This document shows, one piece after another, positions 43,869 to 52,751 of a DNA stretch of 55,407 nt (within the stretch, counting starts at the first letter, position 1; each line of letters begins with the position of its first letter). The stretch is from an uncultured Cellvibrio sp. (GTDB lineage Bacteria; Pseudomonadota; Gammaproteobacteria; Pseudomonadales; Cellvibrionaceae): contig CAMLML010000026.1 in NCBI GenBank assembly GCA_946481095.1, positions 1-55,407 on the forward strand, given 5' to 3'. The translations under genes were made by a program, and so were the position numbers. Under the pieces are notes generated by a model, which worked only from the letters and a program-made list of their open reading frames with translations, was not told the DNA's origin and did no database searches.

Positions 43869-45377
43869 TCACATATAAGCTTTAGTAAACGCCTGCTTGG
43901 ATTCCTGCAAATAACCACGCACTTTGGCGGCTTGAATTTCCCAAACTTTTTTATCTTTTTCTTCACTAAAAGGATTTTGTTCCTTGGCAACACTGCGTTC
44001 AAATTTGTCGTAATAGGTGATTACCGAAGACGCTATTTGATTGAATCTTTCTTTATAAACCTGTGTTTCTTCCATATTACGCGTGGCTTTCATCATAAAT
44101 TGCACAAATTCGGTATTGGAACTCGAATGATTCTGGTAGCTCTCTGCTTGCATCATAAAATAATTGGTAATTTCCAATAAAGCTTGATTACGCACAGTTT
44201 CGTCTTTACTTAAAACACGATTGTAATTTTCTTGCCCGCGACCCAAGCCACCGGCAATTAATGAATCCTGCAGATGTTTGCTTAAATCATTGCGATACTG
44301 ATGTAACTTTCCCTGAATGTCCTGAAGATCTTTATCCAAAGCAGCCAGCACAGAAATTTCTTTTTCTATCTCGCCTAAAAAACCTTCCGCTTTTTCGTAG
44401 GTAATCAAACCATTTTTTTCAGCAAATTTTCTGGCGGCGCGATTAATGCCAGCGTTTTCAAAATTGGACCTTTCAAACGCCGTTGCCACAATTGATTTGA
44501 AAGGTTCTGCAAATGCAGAAAAGGCCCCCTGGGTCATAACATTCAAGCTATTGGTTGCTATAGCACCCAAAGGCTTCAACAAAGAGGATATGCGCGCTTT
44601 TTGTAAAGGTGATGAGACCAGATTAACGTCATCAACAACTTTCTTGAAGGTATCATAAGCCAAAGGATTAGCCATTCTTCCTCTTTCGGACGTTGCCATA
44701 GCTAAAGTCACACTGGAATAAATACCATTGGCATATTCAAGATATTGACGTTGCACATCAATTTGCGCGGCATAATTTTTACCTAATGTACGCAGAGCAT
44801 CGGCTTGTACTTGATAATCTTTATCGGCACGCAATTTATCCAGCACTTCCGTAATAATTTTTTGCTGATTTTTTTGTAAGGCAGTTCCCAAAAGAATTTT
44901 CTGCACGTTGAAGTCATCCAGCCATAACTGTCCATTGGCAACTTCAAAATCTATGCGTAAATATTTTTTACCGGGGTCATCAATTGACACACGTTTGGCA
45001 TAATATTCTTCCGTATCGTTTTTTCCGATAATTTGACCGACCTGAACCCAGTCACTGTCATTATTTTGCGATGAAGCCACACGCAGGGTAATAGTGTACT
45101 CTGTAGCTGGCGTCGAGGTTTTAATCCAGAAATCGACCACTCCCTGTTCACTCAACTGGCTTTGAGTGCGAATTGAAGCTTCACCCTCTGCAATCACCAA
45201 TGCACCTGTACCATTGCGCATATTATCTGCAACAATGCTGGCGCCATACATAATGGACCATTTTTTTATTTCTGCTTCACTGTCAAAACCATTTTTAAAT
45301 ACACTGGTCTTCTGTTGTGCACTTGCAATACAGGGAAGACAAAACAAAACTGTACTTAAAAGGACTCTCAATTTCAT
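43869..45377 (-). CDS. Secreted protein of unknown function with jelly-roll head and helical body
   Basis: The protein has 502 residues. A signal peptide (1-20, ending CIASA-QQ) precedes a beta-rich domain (about 24-155, NGFDSEAEIKKWSIMYGAS ... YLRIDFEVANGQLWLDDFNV), which looks like a carbohydrate-binding jelly roll of the CBM4/concanavalin kind. The remaining 340 residues are almost all helix with coiled-coil character. I do not recognise the family. It follows the gene at 45390 by 12 bases, so the two secreted proteins are made together. Confidence 0.75.
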   Translation of the reverse strand: MKLRVLLSTVLFCLPCIASAQQKTSVFKNGFDSEAEIKKWSIMYGASIVADNMRNGTGALVIAEGEASIRTQSQLSEQGVVDFWIKTSTPATEYTITLRVASSQNNDSDWVQVGQIIGKNDTEEYYAKRVSIDDPGKKYLRIDFEVANGQLWLDDFNVQKILLGTALQKNQQKIITEVLDKLRADKDYQVQADALRTLGKNYAAQIDVQRQYLEYANGIYSSVTLAMATSERGRMANPLAYDTFKKVVDDVNLVSSPLQKARISSLLKPLGAIATNSLNVMTQGAFSAFAEPFKSIVATAFERSNFENAGINRAARKFAEKNGLITYEKAEGFLGEIEKEISVLAALDKDLQDIQGKLHQYRNDLSKHLQDSLIAGGLGRGQENYNRVLSKDETVRNQALLEITNYFMMQAESYQNHSSSNTEFVQFMMKATRNMEETQVYKERFNQIASSVITYYDKFERSVAKEQNPFSEEKDKKVWEIQAAKVRGYLQESKQAFTKAYM

Positions 45378-45389
45378 ACAAATACCTGA

Positions 45390-46340
45390 CTATTGTAAAA
45401 GTTCGGGAATGTAAGCTCTCAACACCTGATCAACTTCTGATTGGCGGTTGCCTATTAATCGAGGATAACTGACATGATCCTGTATAAACGGAGCAACCGA
45501 TTTCCAGTAACTATTTGCTTCATATCGAAAGAAACCATAAGTATTGGCCACAGGGTCAGTAAACGCTTTTTCTGCCGGGATAATTTGCCATCCTTTGTTA
45601 TTCAACTCATCAACCAATGCAACCATAAAATAAGCAGCAAGATCATTTTCCTGCAAGGTTAAAATATGGATAGGTGAGTACCCCAAAGTAAAACTGGCAT
45701 AAGCGTCCTGTACTTGCATGTCATTTACCAGTAATTCGACATAAGCTTTCTGTAATTTATCCATACTCACCGATTTATTCAGTTTCTTACGTTGCTGATA
45801 CAGTTGATTGACATATTCATCAGCTGCCCTCAGGCGAGTGATACCCGAGAATGCCGGTTTAAACCCGCGCTCATCAAGAAATTTAATTAAATCCGTCCTC
45901 GATTGCTGATCATAGGTTTCATTTAACCAATCAATATGCACATGTTTTTTGTATCCAAAATAAGGCTGGAGATATGCATCGGCTTTCAATAAATTCACTT
46001 GTATTCGAAAAACATTTTTTTTACTCATCAGAAAATCATTGTGGCCCGTATTCACAAGCAAATGCCCCGCATTGCTGTATAAAGCCAAACGTTCTTCATC
46101 CTTCTGATCTATGTCGTAAGTATCAATTAAAAATGCTGCCTGGGTTACATTAACTGTTTTCATGTTGCGCACCAGCATTTGTGAACGTGCCAGGGGCTGA
46201 AGACTGGTAGCACCACCCAAACTATTGTCAAAAACCAAAACCACCTGCGCAGCATTGGCAGAAAATACAATTAATACACTGGCCAGTAACAATATCCATA
46301 CCGGTAAAAAAAATCTGGAATGTCTCATTAACTTACTCAT
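45390..46340 (-). CDS. Secreted protein resembling a degenerate polysaccharide deacetylase
   Basis: The protein has 316 residues from the ATG at 46340 (GGGG seven bases upstream; the 46391 start lacks one). A signal peptide (about 1-31, ending FSANA-AQ) is followed by VVLVFDNSL, NVTQAAFLIDTYD and LLVNTGHNDF. Their order and spacing recall NodB-type deacetylases, where FDD, a His-x3-His pair and a later Tyr act. Here the second Asp is Asn and only one His remains, so activity is doubtful. The C-terminal third is unassigned. Family placement is tentative. Confidence 0.6.
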   Translation of the reverse strand: MSKLMRHSRFFLPVWILLLASVLIVFSANAAQVVLVFDNSLGGATSLQPLARSQMLVRNMKTVNVTQAAFLIDTYDIDQKDEERLALYSNAGHLLVNTGHNDFLMSKKNVFRIQVNLLKADAYLQPYFGYKKHVHIDWLNETYDQQSRTDLIKFLDERGFKPAFSGITRLRAADEYVNQLYQQRKKLNKSVSMDKLQKAYVELLVNDMQVQDAYASFTLGYSPIHILTLQENDLAAYFMVALVDELNNKGWQIIPAEKAFTDPVANTYGFFRYEANSYWKSVAPFIQDHVSYPRLIGNRQSEVDQVLRAYIPELLQ

Positions 46341-46560
46341 TATTAAGCCCCAATTTAACAATGTTTGAGTAAGTATAACCTTGAAACGCATAATAGATTT
46401 AAATCACAGGCAGTTTGAATAAACAATTCTGTACAGAGAATGAATTGTGTACTGTGCGGATCCTAATGGATTACTAAACCTGGCGATGGGATTTACTTAT
46501 CAAGTTACATGCAAAGCTGACAAACCCTGTCCTATAGATTGACTAGCCGCTGACCAAAAC
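46341..46560. other. Upstream part of a 358-base gene-free stretch
   Basis: It should hold the promoter of the two secreted-protein genes. An inverted repeat ACAATTC/GAATTGT flanks a 12-base loop near 46424-46450. No reading frame of note was seen. A GC-rich repeat occupies the rest of the gap from 46561. Confidence 0.5.
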
Positions 46561-46693
46561 ACCCTCACCCCGGCCCTCTCCCGGAGGGAGAGGGAGTTAA
46601 GTCACGTTGTAGTAAGGGGAGTAAAGTCCCCGGAACGACTGCATGGATGCAGGAGGTAGAACAACCATGGAGCTGTTGTCGAGAGAGTGAGGG
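46561..46693. repeat. GC-rich dispersed repeat, composite copy
   Basis: It opens ACCCTCACCCCGG and closes GAGAGAGTGAGGG, with an inner hairpin CCCTCTCCC-GGA-GGGAGAGGG at 46574-46594. The opening is nearly identical to 49588-49620. About 70 bases in the middle are not shared with other copies in the window. Confidence 0.8.
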
Positions 46694-46698
46694 AAAAA

Positions 46699-48948
46699 CT
46701 ATTTCGCAATTTTCGCCTTACGCACCAACTGAATAAATTCATTGCGATATCCATATTCATCAGTGCCTTTATTTTCCTGTGCGAGTTTGATTACATCATC
46801 GTAAGAAAATTTTTCCATAAATTGCCCACCGCGAAGTAATTGCGCAAACCCTGCAACCGCCACACTGAATTTCACCTCCGATTGCATGGCTGCGTTGGCT
46901 TCTTTGGCTTTTATCAACACCGGGGTTTCGACCAGGTTGGATTTATCTTCTTTCGGTAATTTGTAGCGCAAGCGGACAAACGCATATTCACTTGCCTGCG
47001 TATCATTGGTTGTACTGCTGGCTTTATAACGACTGGGTTCCAGCAAACCTTTTTCACCCACCGGTGTAATTTCATAAATCGCGGTCACACGTTGGCCCGC
47101 ACCTATTTCGCCCGCATCGATTTTATCGTTGTTAAAATCTTCACGATTTAATGCGCGAGTTTCATAACCAATCAAACGATATTCAGCGACGGTATTGGGA
47201 TTAAATTCCACCTGGATTTTTACATCCTTCGCAATCGGAAATAAATTGCTGGTTGCTTCAGTCACCAACACTTTTTGCGCTTCGCTCAAGGTATCAATAT
47301 AAGCCGCTGTACCATTTCCATTTTGTGCGAGTGTTTGCATCATGGCATCTTGATAATTGCCTTGACCAAATCCGAGAACCGATAAGAAAATACCTTTTTC
47401 GCGTTTGCGTTCAACCATATCTTGCAAACTGCTGTCATCAGTTTGCCCCACATTGAAATCACCATCAGTTGCCAAAATAATTCTGTTCACGCCTTTAGGA
47501 TTAAAATTCGCTTCTGCCAATTGATAAGCCAATTCAATACCTTCTGCGCCTGCGGTGCTGCCACCGGCTTGTAAATTATTCAGCGCAGCTAAAATTTTGG
47601 TTTTATGTTTAGCTTTGGTTGGCTCCAATACAGTACCTGCTGCTCCGGCATACACCACGATTGACACTGTATCATTGGGACGCAAGCTATCCAGCAATAA
47701 ACTCATGGATTGTTTTACTAATGGTAATTTGTCCGGCTCATCCATAGAACCTGAAACATCCAACAAAAACACCAAATTACTTTGCGGAATTTCTTTAGCA
47801 GGTAATTGATAGCCCTGTATCGCCACATGAATTAATTTGTTGCCTTTTTTCCAGGGTGAATCCAATAAATTAACGCTGGTAGTAAAAGGTGTTTTGCGAC
47901 TATTGGAGATTGGATAGTGATAATCAAAATAATTAATCAATTCTTCCTGACGCACCATATCTTTTGCAGGAAGCTGACCATTATTCAACATACGACGCAC
48001 AAAGCTGTAGGAAGCCGTATCGACATCAATAGAAAAAGTGGAGACAGGTTCTTCAGCAACGGCTTTTACCGAATTATCTTTAAACTCTTTAAATCTATCG
48101 CGGAATTCTTGTGGCTGTGATTGCTGTGTATCACCGAGCACGACACTGCTCGCTAACTTATCAGCCATGGGTGCGGGTGCAGCCATGACAGGTTTGGCCG
48201 CAATTGCACCAGTTAAAACAATTTCCTCAACTTCTTCTGCTTCGACTTGCCTTCTGCCTGCGAATTCTGGTTCATTTCTTCTTTCAACTATTGTTACACC
48301 TTCCACTTGTTGTAAAGATTCAGCAAGAGAAGCTTTGGGTAGCTGCTCTGCATCCTCGGATACAATTACATTAACCATTGTTTTATCTTTTGCAGAAGAT
48401 TGCTTTTTTAATTCTTCTTTAGCTGTTGCCAATTGTGATGCTTCACGTTTGACATCATCAGCATTTTTTAATGCCTGTTCAACACCTGCAACAACGACCT
48501 CTTCATCTTGTGTATCCCCAATAATGACAGGCACTGGCTGGTTTTTTGGTTCTGCAGGAATTTCATTCACAACCAAAGGTTCAGAATTCATATTCATTAA
48601 TGGGCTATCGGGTTTTTGCAAAATCACCAAACCAATAACGGCAACGCTGGCAGTGGTTAAACTGCCGATAAAGAATTTACGTGATGATATTTTCATGGTA
48701 TCGCTCCTGTGGGCACTTTGTGGGTTAGTGCCAATAAGACGAAGCCATGCCAAAAATCCTTGGAAAGAAAATGATTTTTTTTCGGTTTGGATATTTTCTG
48801 TGTGGGCAGACTGATTTTTTGCAAGATCAAACTCTGCCATAGCCAGAGCAATAGCACGCTTTCTTGCACTGGAATCAGCAGCAGGTGCTGGTTGTTTTAG
48901 TGCGTCTATTATTAGATCCGGTTTTTGATCATCATCTTTCATGATCAA
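46699..48948 (-). CDS. vWA-domain membrane protein (YfbK-like), coupled to an ECF sigma factor
   Basis: The protein has 749 residues. The N-terminal 85 residues are soluble, then comes one membrane span (about 88-108), a low-complexity region and a von Willebrand A domain (about 375-560) with the metal motif LLDVSGSMDEPDK. A YfbK-type beta domain follows. Residues about 190-245 contain EQLPKASLAESLQQVEGVTI and EEVEEIVLTG, which look like the plug start of a TonB-dependent receptor. The ATG overlaps the sigma-factor stop by four bases, so the N-terminal part is a candidate anti-sigma segment. Function is unknown. Confidence 0.82.
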   Translation of the reverse strand: MIMKDDDQKPDLIIDALKQPAPAADSSARKRAIALAMAEFDLAKNQSAHTENIQTEKKSFSFQGFLAWLRLIGTNPQSAHRSDTMKISSRKFFIGSLTTASVAVIGLVILQKPDSPLMNMNSEPLVVNEIPAEPKNQPVPVIIGDTQDEEVVVAGVEQALKNADDVKREASQLATAKEELKKQSSAKDKTMVNVIVSEDAEQLPKASLAESLQQVEGVTIVERRNEPEFAGRRQVEAEEVEEIVLTGAIAAKPVMAAPAPMADKLASSVVLGDTQQSQPQEFRDRFKEFKDNSVKAVAEEPVSTFSIDVDTASYSFVRRMLNNGQLPAKDMVRQEELINYFDYHYPISNSRKTPFTTSVNLLDSPWKKGNKLIHVAIQGYQLPAKEIPQSNLVFLLDVSGSMDEPDKLPLVKQSMSLLLDSLRPNDTVSIVVYAGAAGTVLEPTKAKHKTKILAALNNLQAGGSTAGAEGIELAYQLAEANFNPKGVNRIILATDGDFNVGQTDDSSLQDMVERKREKGIFLSVLGFGQGNYQDAMMQTLAQNGNGTAAYIDTLSEAQKVLVTEATSNLFPIAKDVKIQVEFNPNTVAEYRLIGYETRALNREDFNNDKIDAGEIGAGQRVTAIYEITPVGEKGLLEPSRYKASSTTNDTQASEYAFVRLRYKLPKEDKSNLVETPVLIKAKEANAAMQSEVKFSVAVAGFAQLLRGGQFMEKFSYDDVIKLAQENKGTDEYGYRNEFIQLVRKAKIAK

Positions 48949-49502
48949 CCCTCGTGAGAAATTGGCGAATAAAATGTCTGCAATTGTTTGCGCATTTCAT
49001 GCAATCGCCAGGAGATTGTGGATTCTTTAACACCGAGAATATCAGCAGCTTCTGCATGACTTAAACCCTCGGCATGAACGAGCAAGGCGGTTTCCTTGAA
49101 ACCTTCTGCCATATTGCCTAACAAACCCAATACCTGTTGCAGATAAATAATATTTTCTGCCTTGTTTTCAACAGGGGATAAATTTTCTTCAGCACTCTCG
49201 TCAATATCTTCGACAAACCCTGTTTGTGTTGATTCATGTCGTGACTGGCTTTTTTGCCAATCCTTTGCACAGTTGATCACCAACCGATACAGCCATGAGC
49301 TGAATTGTGATTCGAATCGAAATTGTGAAATTGAACGCGCCAGTTTGATACAAGCTTGTTGTGCGATGTCTTCTGCATCTGCTTTGTTACCACACCACTT
49401 GAATGCAAAACGATAAAGCGTGTCGTAGCGGGTCTCCAGAAGAGACTCGAATGCATCCGCATTCCCCGCTTGCGCGCGACGAATTAATTCCGACTCATCC
49501 AT
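48945..49502 (-). CDS. ECF-type RNA polymerase sigma factor
   Basis: The 185-residue protein has sigma region 2 (about 10-80, YRFAFKWCGNKADAEDIAQQACIKL) and region 4 (about 125-175, GLSHAEAADILGVKESTISWRLHEMRKQL), joined by an acidic linker. There is no region 1 or 3, as in extracytoplasmic-function sigma factors. It overlaps the vWA membrane protein gene by four bases; such coupling is usual for a sigma factor and its membrane regulator. Its target promoters cannot be told here. Confidence 0.93.
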   Translation of the reverse strand: MDESELIRRAQAGNADAFESLLETRYDTLYRFAFKWCGNKADAEDIAQQACIKLARSISQFRFESQFSSWLYRLVINCAKDWQKSQSRHESTQTGFVEDIDESAEENLSPVENKAENIIYLQQVLGLLGNMAEGFKETALLVHAEGLSHAEAADILGVKESTISWRLHEMRKQLQTFYSPISHEG

Positions 49503-49587
49503 TCAGTTTCCCAGTTGAGATGAATTCTTGTGGGTAAGACGACATGAAATTGAAAATCCTTGGTGGTTATTGTTAAACATTGGAGCT

Positions 49588-49767
49588 ACCCTCACCCCGG
49601 CCCTCTCCCAGAGGGAGAGGGAGTTGTTTCCCACTTTGAAAAAGGGGGGTTAGGGGGGATTTAAAATCTCAGAAAACTGACCATCTTAAATCCCTCCCAG
49701 CCTCCCTTTGTTAAAGGGAGGAGCTAATCCCCTCTCCCTCCGGGAGAGGGCTAGGGTGAGGGCATTT
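49588..49767. repeat. GC-rich dispersed repeat, largest copy, reaching into motY
   Basis: Several hairpins follow one another: CCCTCTCCC-AGA-GGGAGAGGG, a CCTCCCTTTG/TAAAGGGAGG pair, and CTCTCCC-TCC-GGGAGAG. The middle (49627-49675) matches 43768-43815. The right end, GGTGAGGGCAT, encodes the last residues and stop of the motY gene on the minus strand. Confidence 0.85.
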
Positions 49768-50821
49768 CACTCGGCGAAGGCTTTTCCAAATCCTGCTCTT
49801 CTACCATTTTTTCCAGCTCCAGCTCAATCGGTAATTTATCACCGAAATCAGGAGGTGGCGCAATTGATGAAACAGAGGAAGAGGATGATTGAGCCAAGGC
49901 TTTTTCTTCCGCTTGTTTTTTTAACTCAGCAATTTTTTCCGCATTTTTTTGACGAATAGTTTCATCTTCCAAACGCACGGTCACGCGGCGATTTTTAGCT
50001 CTGTCTTTTAATAAAATATTGTTGGCTACCGGATATTTATCAGCATGTGAACGCACCACCAATTTATCTTCGGCAACACCTTTTTCTTTTAGATAGGCCG
50101 CTACCCAATCCGCCTGATTTTTGGCAAAGCTTTCTGCTGTTACAGCATCGGCTTGTGCATCGCTGTGACCGTCAATCAATACTCCCAATACTCTGGCAGG
50201 ATCGGCTTTCATATAGCGCACAATTTTATCGAGAATCATTTTGTTATTTGCCGATAATTCTTTTTCATCCGGCTGATAATAAAGCGTGTTGCGGGTGATT
50301 TGTTCAAAACTGTAGGTGATCAAACCCGCGATGCAGGATTTGTATTGTTTGTAAGTGTCTTTGAATTGGTAAGGTTGTATTTGCACACGCAAGGGTTTTG
50401 TATTTTGCGAGACCAACATCACTGCTGTGGATTTTTCCAGGGTTTGTATAACAGTGGGCAAAATGGATGAAGGAAAAACAACATCTGCATCCACCTTGGC
50501 GAGATTTAATTCGCCAATAGTTTCAGGTGTTTGCTGCGGTTTCCAGGCAGGTGGCGCAGTAATGATTTTGTAGCGGGTTGCAGGCAGATGAATATTCTTT
50601 TTTGCTGTCAGGTTTTTATCCATCGCCAAAATCGCCACTTCAGGCTGTGATGCTTTACGGCTGATCGACCAAATACCAAAACCGTCAATCTTGTGTGACA
50701 GCTTGCATCCAAAAGCACTGGATTCCACATCCCAGCGAGATTCAGTCACAGAGGTTGAAAACACCTGCGACCAAGCGACCTGAGCCAATAAAAACAAACA
50801 GAACAAGATCAGTTTTGACAA
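49751..50821 (-). CDS. motY: MotY-like OmpA-family protein (sodium-driven flagellar stator ring)
   Basis: The protein has 356 residues from a TTG at 50821 (AGAG upstream); longer readings would run into the pyrC promoter and coding region. A signal peptide (1 to about 19) precedes a MotY N-terminal domain (about 20-150, with CKLSHKIDGFGIWSISRKA and APPAWKP) and an OmpA peptidoglycan-binding domain (about 195-300, LIDGHSDAQ and DRAKNRRVTV). YKQYKSCIAGLITYSFEQI also matches MotY. The C terminus has an extra 60-residue Glu/Lys/Ser/Pro tail ending MPSP, the last part supplied by a repeat element. No other flagellar genes are nearby. Confidence 0.85.
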   Translation of the reverse strand: MSKLILFCLFLLAQVAWSQVFSTSVTESRWDVESSAFGCKLSHKIDGFGIWSISRKASQPEVAILAMDKNLTAKKNIHLPATRYKIITAPPAWKPQQTPETIGELNLAKVDADVVFPSSILPTVIQTLEKSTAVMLVSQNTKPLRVQIQPYQFKDTYKQYKSCIAGLITYSFEQITRNTLYYQPDEKELSANNKMILDKIVRYMKADPARVLGVLIDGHSDAQADAVTAESFAKNQADWVAAYLKEKGVAEDKLVVRSHADKYPVANNILLKDRAKNRRVTVRLEDETIRQKNAEKIAELKKQAEEKALAQSSSSSVSSIAPPPDFGDKLPIELELEKMVEEQDLEKPSPSEMPSP

Positions 50822-50944
50822 GATAAAAACTCTAATGAAATAAAGACTTGAACCCAGTATAGACAAGATAGTGTTTTCTATTTGAAGTTCATCTTTGTTA
50901 GCATGCACATCCTTGAATCCATTCCTGATGTTTGAGAAACACTC

Positions 50945-51976
50945 ATGCCGCAACAAATCACTATTACCCGCCCCGATGACTGGCATATTCATTTGCGTGA
51001 TGGCGCCGCCCTGACACGTACTGTAGCTGACGCTTCACAGCAATTTGCACGGGCTATAGTGATGCCCAATCTGGTACCACCCGTAATGAATACCGAACAG
51101 GCACTGGCTTATAAACAGCGAATTTTGGCGGCACGACCTGCAAACAGTCAATTTGAACCCTTGATGGTGCTCTACCTCACGGACAAAACCGATCCTGCTG
51201 AAATCGCCAAAGCAAAAGCGGCTGGAATTGTAGCCTGTAAACTTTACCCTGCTGGTGCTACAACCAACTCCGATTCAGGTGTTACTCATCTGGAAAACAT
51301 TTATCCGGTATTGGAAGCCATGCAAAAAGAAGGTATGCATTTTTTATTGCATGGCGAGGTCACAGATTCATCAATTGATATTTTTGACCGTGAAAAAACC
51401 TTTATTGATCGCAGCCTGCGCACCCTTGTTCAGAAATTTCCAGCACTGAAAATGGTGCTGGAACATATCACGACCCAAGAAGCTGCTGAATTTGTTGCTG
51501 AAGCACCAACCAATATTGCTGCTACCATTACTGCACATCACTTGCTCTACAATCGCAATCATATGTTGGCGGGCGGCATTCGCCCTCACTATTACTGCTT
51601 ACCGATTTTAAAACGTAATACCCATCAGCAAGCCTTGATCAAAGCGGCGACCAGCGGTAATCCAAAATTCTTTTTGGGAACAGATTCCGCACCACATACC
51701 AAAGACAAAAAAGAAGCAGCTTGTGGTTGTGCAGGAAGTTACACCGCTTACGCTGCGCTTGAGCTCTATGCCGAAGCCTTTGAGTCTGCCAATGCGCTGG
51801 ATAAGCTCGAAGGTTTCGCCAGCCATTTTGGTGCAGATTTTTATGGTTTGCCGCGTAATCGAGCGCAAGTCACCCTGATAAAAAATTCCTGGCAAGCACC
51901 GGAATCGCTGGCTTTTGCAGATGCACAGCTAGTACCCTTGCGGGCTGGCGAAACCCTGCAGTGGCAATTAGCGTGA
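50945..51976 (+). CDS. pyrC: Dihydroorotase
   Basis: The 343-residue zinc amidohydrolase closes carbamoyl-aspartate to dihydroorotate in pyrimidine synthesis. The class II PyrC signatures are [13 protein letters not shown] (metal His pair), [14 protein letters not shown] (the carboxylated Lys), LLHGEV and [21 protein letters not shown]. Length is normal. It diverges from motY and is followed after 20 bases by the RNase T gene. Confidence 0.96.
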   Translation: MPQQITITRPDDWHIHLRDGAALTRTVADASQQFARAIVMPNLVPPVMNTEQALAYKQRILAARPANSQFEPLMVLYLTDKTDPAEIAKAKAAGIVACKLYPAGATTNSDSGVTHLENIYPVLEAMQKEGMHFLLHGEVTDSSIDIFDREKTFIDRSLRTLVQKFPALKMVLEHITTQEAAEFVAEAPTNIAATITAHHLLYNRNHMLAGGIRPHYYCLPILKRNTHQQALIKAATSGNPKFFLGTDSAPHTKDKKEAACGCAGSYTAYAALELYAEAFESANALDKLEGFASHFGADFYGLPRNRAQVTLIKNSWQAPESLAFADAQLVPLRAGETLQWQLA

Positions 51977-51996
51977 CATCAAATTAAGGCACCAGT

Positions 51997-52656
51997 GTGA
52001 ATCCACCCGAGCAATCCAAAGACCCCAACTCCCCTCTCGCCCAACGTTTCCGGGGCTATTTGCCCGTTATTATCGATGTTGAGAGTGGCGGCTTTAATGC
52101 GCAAACCGATGCTTTGCTGGAAATTGCTGCAGTCACCTTGCGCATGGATGATCAAGGCCAGCTTCATCGTCATCAAACCTTTTCATTTCATATTGAACCC
52201 TTTGAAGGTTCCAATATTGAGCAAGCTGCATTGGATTTCACAGGAATTGATCTGGATGATCCCGAGCGCATGGCGGAGCCTGAATTAATTGCATTACCCG
52301 ATTTGCTGCAAGCCGTGCGCCGGGCGGTCAAGGAAAATGGTTGTACACGAGCATTGGTTGTCGGACACAACGCACATTTTGATCTGAGCTTTTTAAACGC
52401 TGCTGTAGAGCGTTGTGATATCAAACGAAATCCGTTTCATCCCTTCAGTGTATTCGATACCGCTACCCTGGCCGGGCTTGCTTTTGGCCAAACGGTATTG
52501 GCAAAAGCCTGTCGTGCGGCAGGGCTGGAGTTCAGTAACAGCGATGCCCACTCTGCTGCCTATGATGCGGAAAAAACAGCGGACTTGTTTTGTGTCATTG
52601 TGAATCGATGGAAAGATCTGGGAGGATGGAATCCGGTATTGGATGACAACGAATGA
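51997..52656 (+). CDS. rnt: Ribonuclease T
   Basis: The 219-residue protein is a DEDDh 3'-5' exonuclease that trims tRNA CCA ends and other small RNAs. The four acidic residues and His are in [19 protein letters not shown] and [14 protein letters not shown]. The [20 protein letters not shown] segment is typical of RNase T. The start is GTG, with AAGG at a suitable distance. It follows pyrC closely and is likely co-transcribed, as in related bacteria. Confidence 0.94.
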   Translation: MNPPEQSKDPNSPLAQRFRGYLPVIIDVESGGFNAQTDALLEIAAVTLRMDDQGQLHRHQTFSFHIEPFEGSNIEQAALDFTGIDLDDPERMAEPELIALPDLLQAVRRAVKENGCTRALVVGHNAHFDLSFLNAAVERCDIKRNPFHPFSVFDTATLAGLAFGQTVLAKACRAAGLEFSNSDAHSAAYDAEKTADLFCVIVNRWKDLGGWNPVLDDNE

Positions 52657-52751
52657 AATCAACTGTCAATCAACTGGACGGATTGCTATGCTAGCCGCGT
52701 TTTTTAACCTAACCAAATAACATTAAACACCCCGGTATTTCAGGAGGCATT

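Noticed and set aside
46424..46450. SOS (LexA) box in the gap near 46440
   Set aside because: The sequence has CTGTACAG and a loose inverted repeat but not the CTGT-N8-ACAG spacing.
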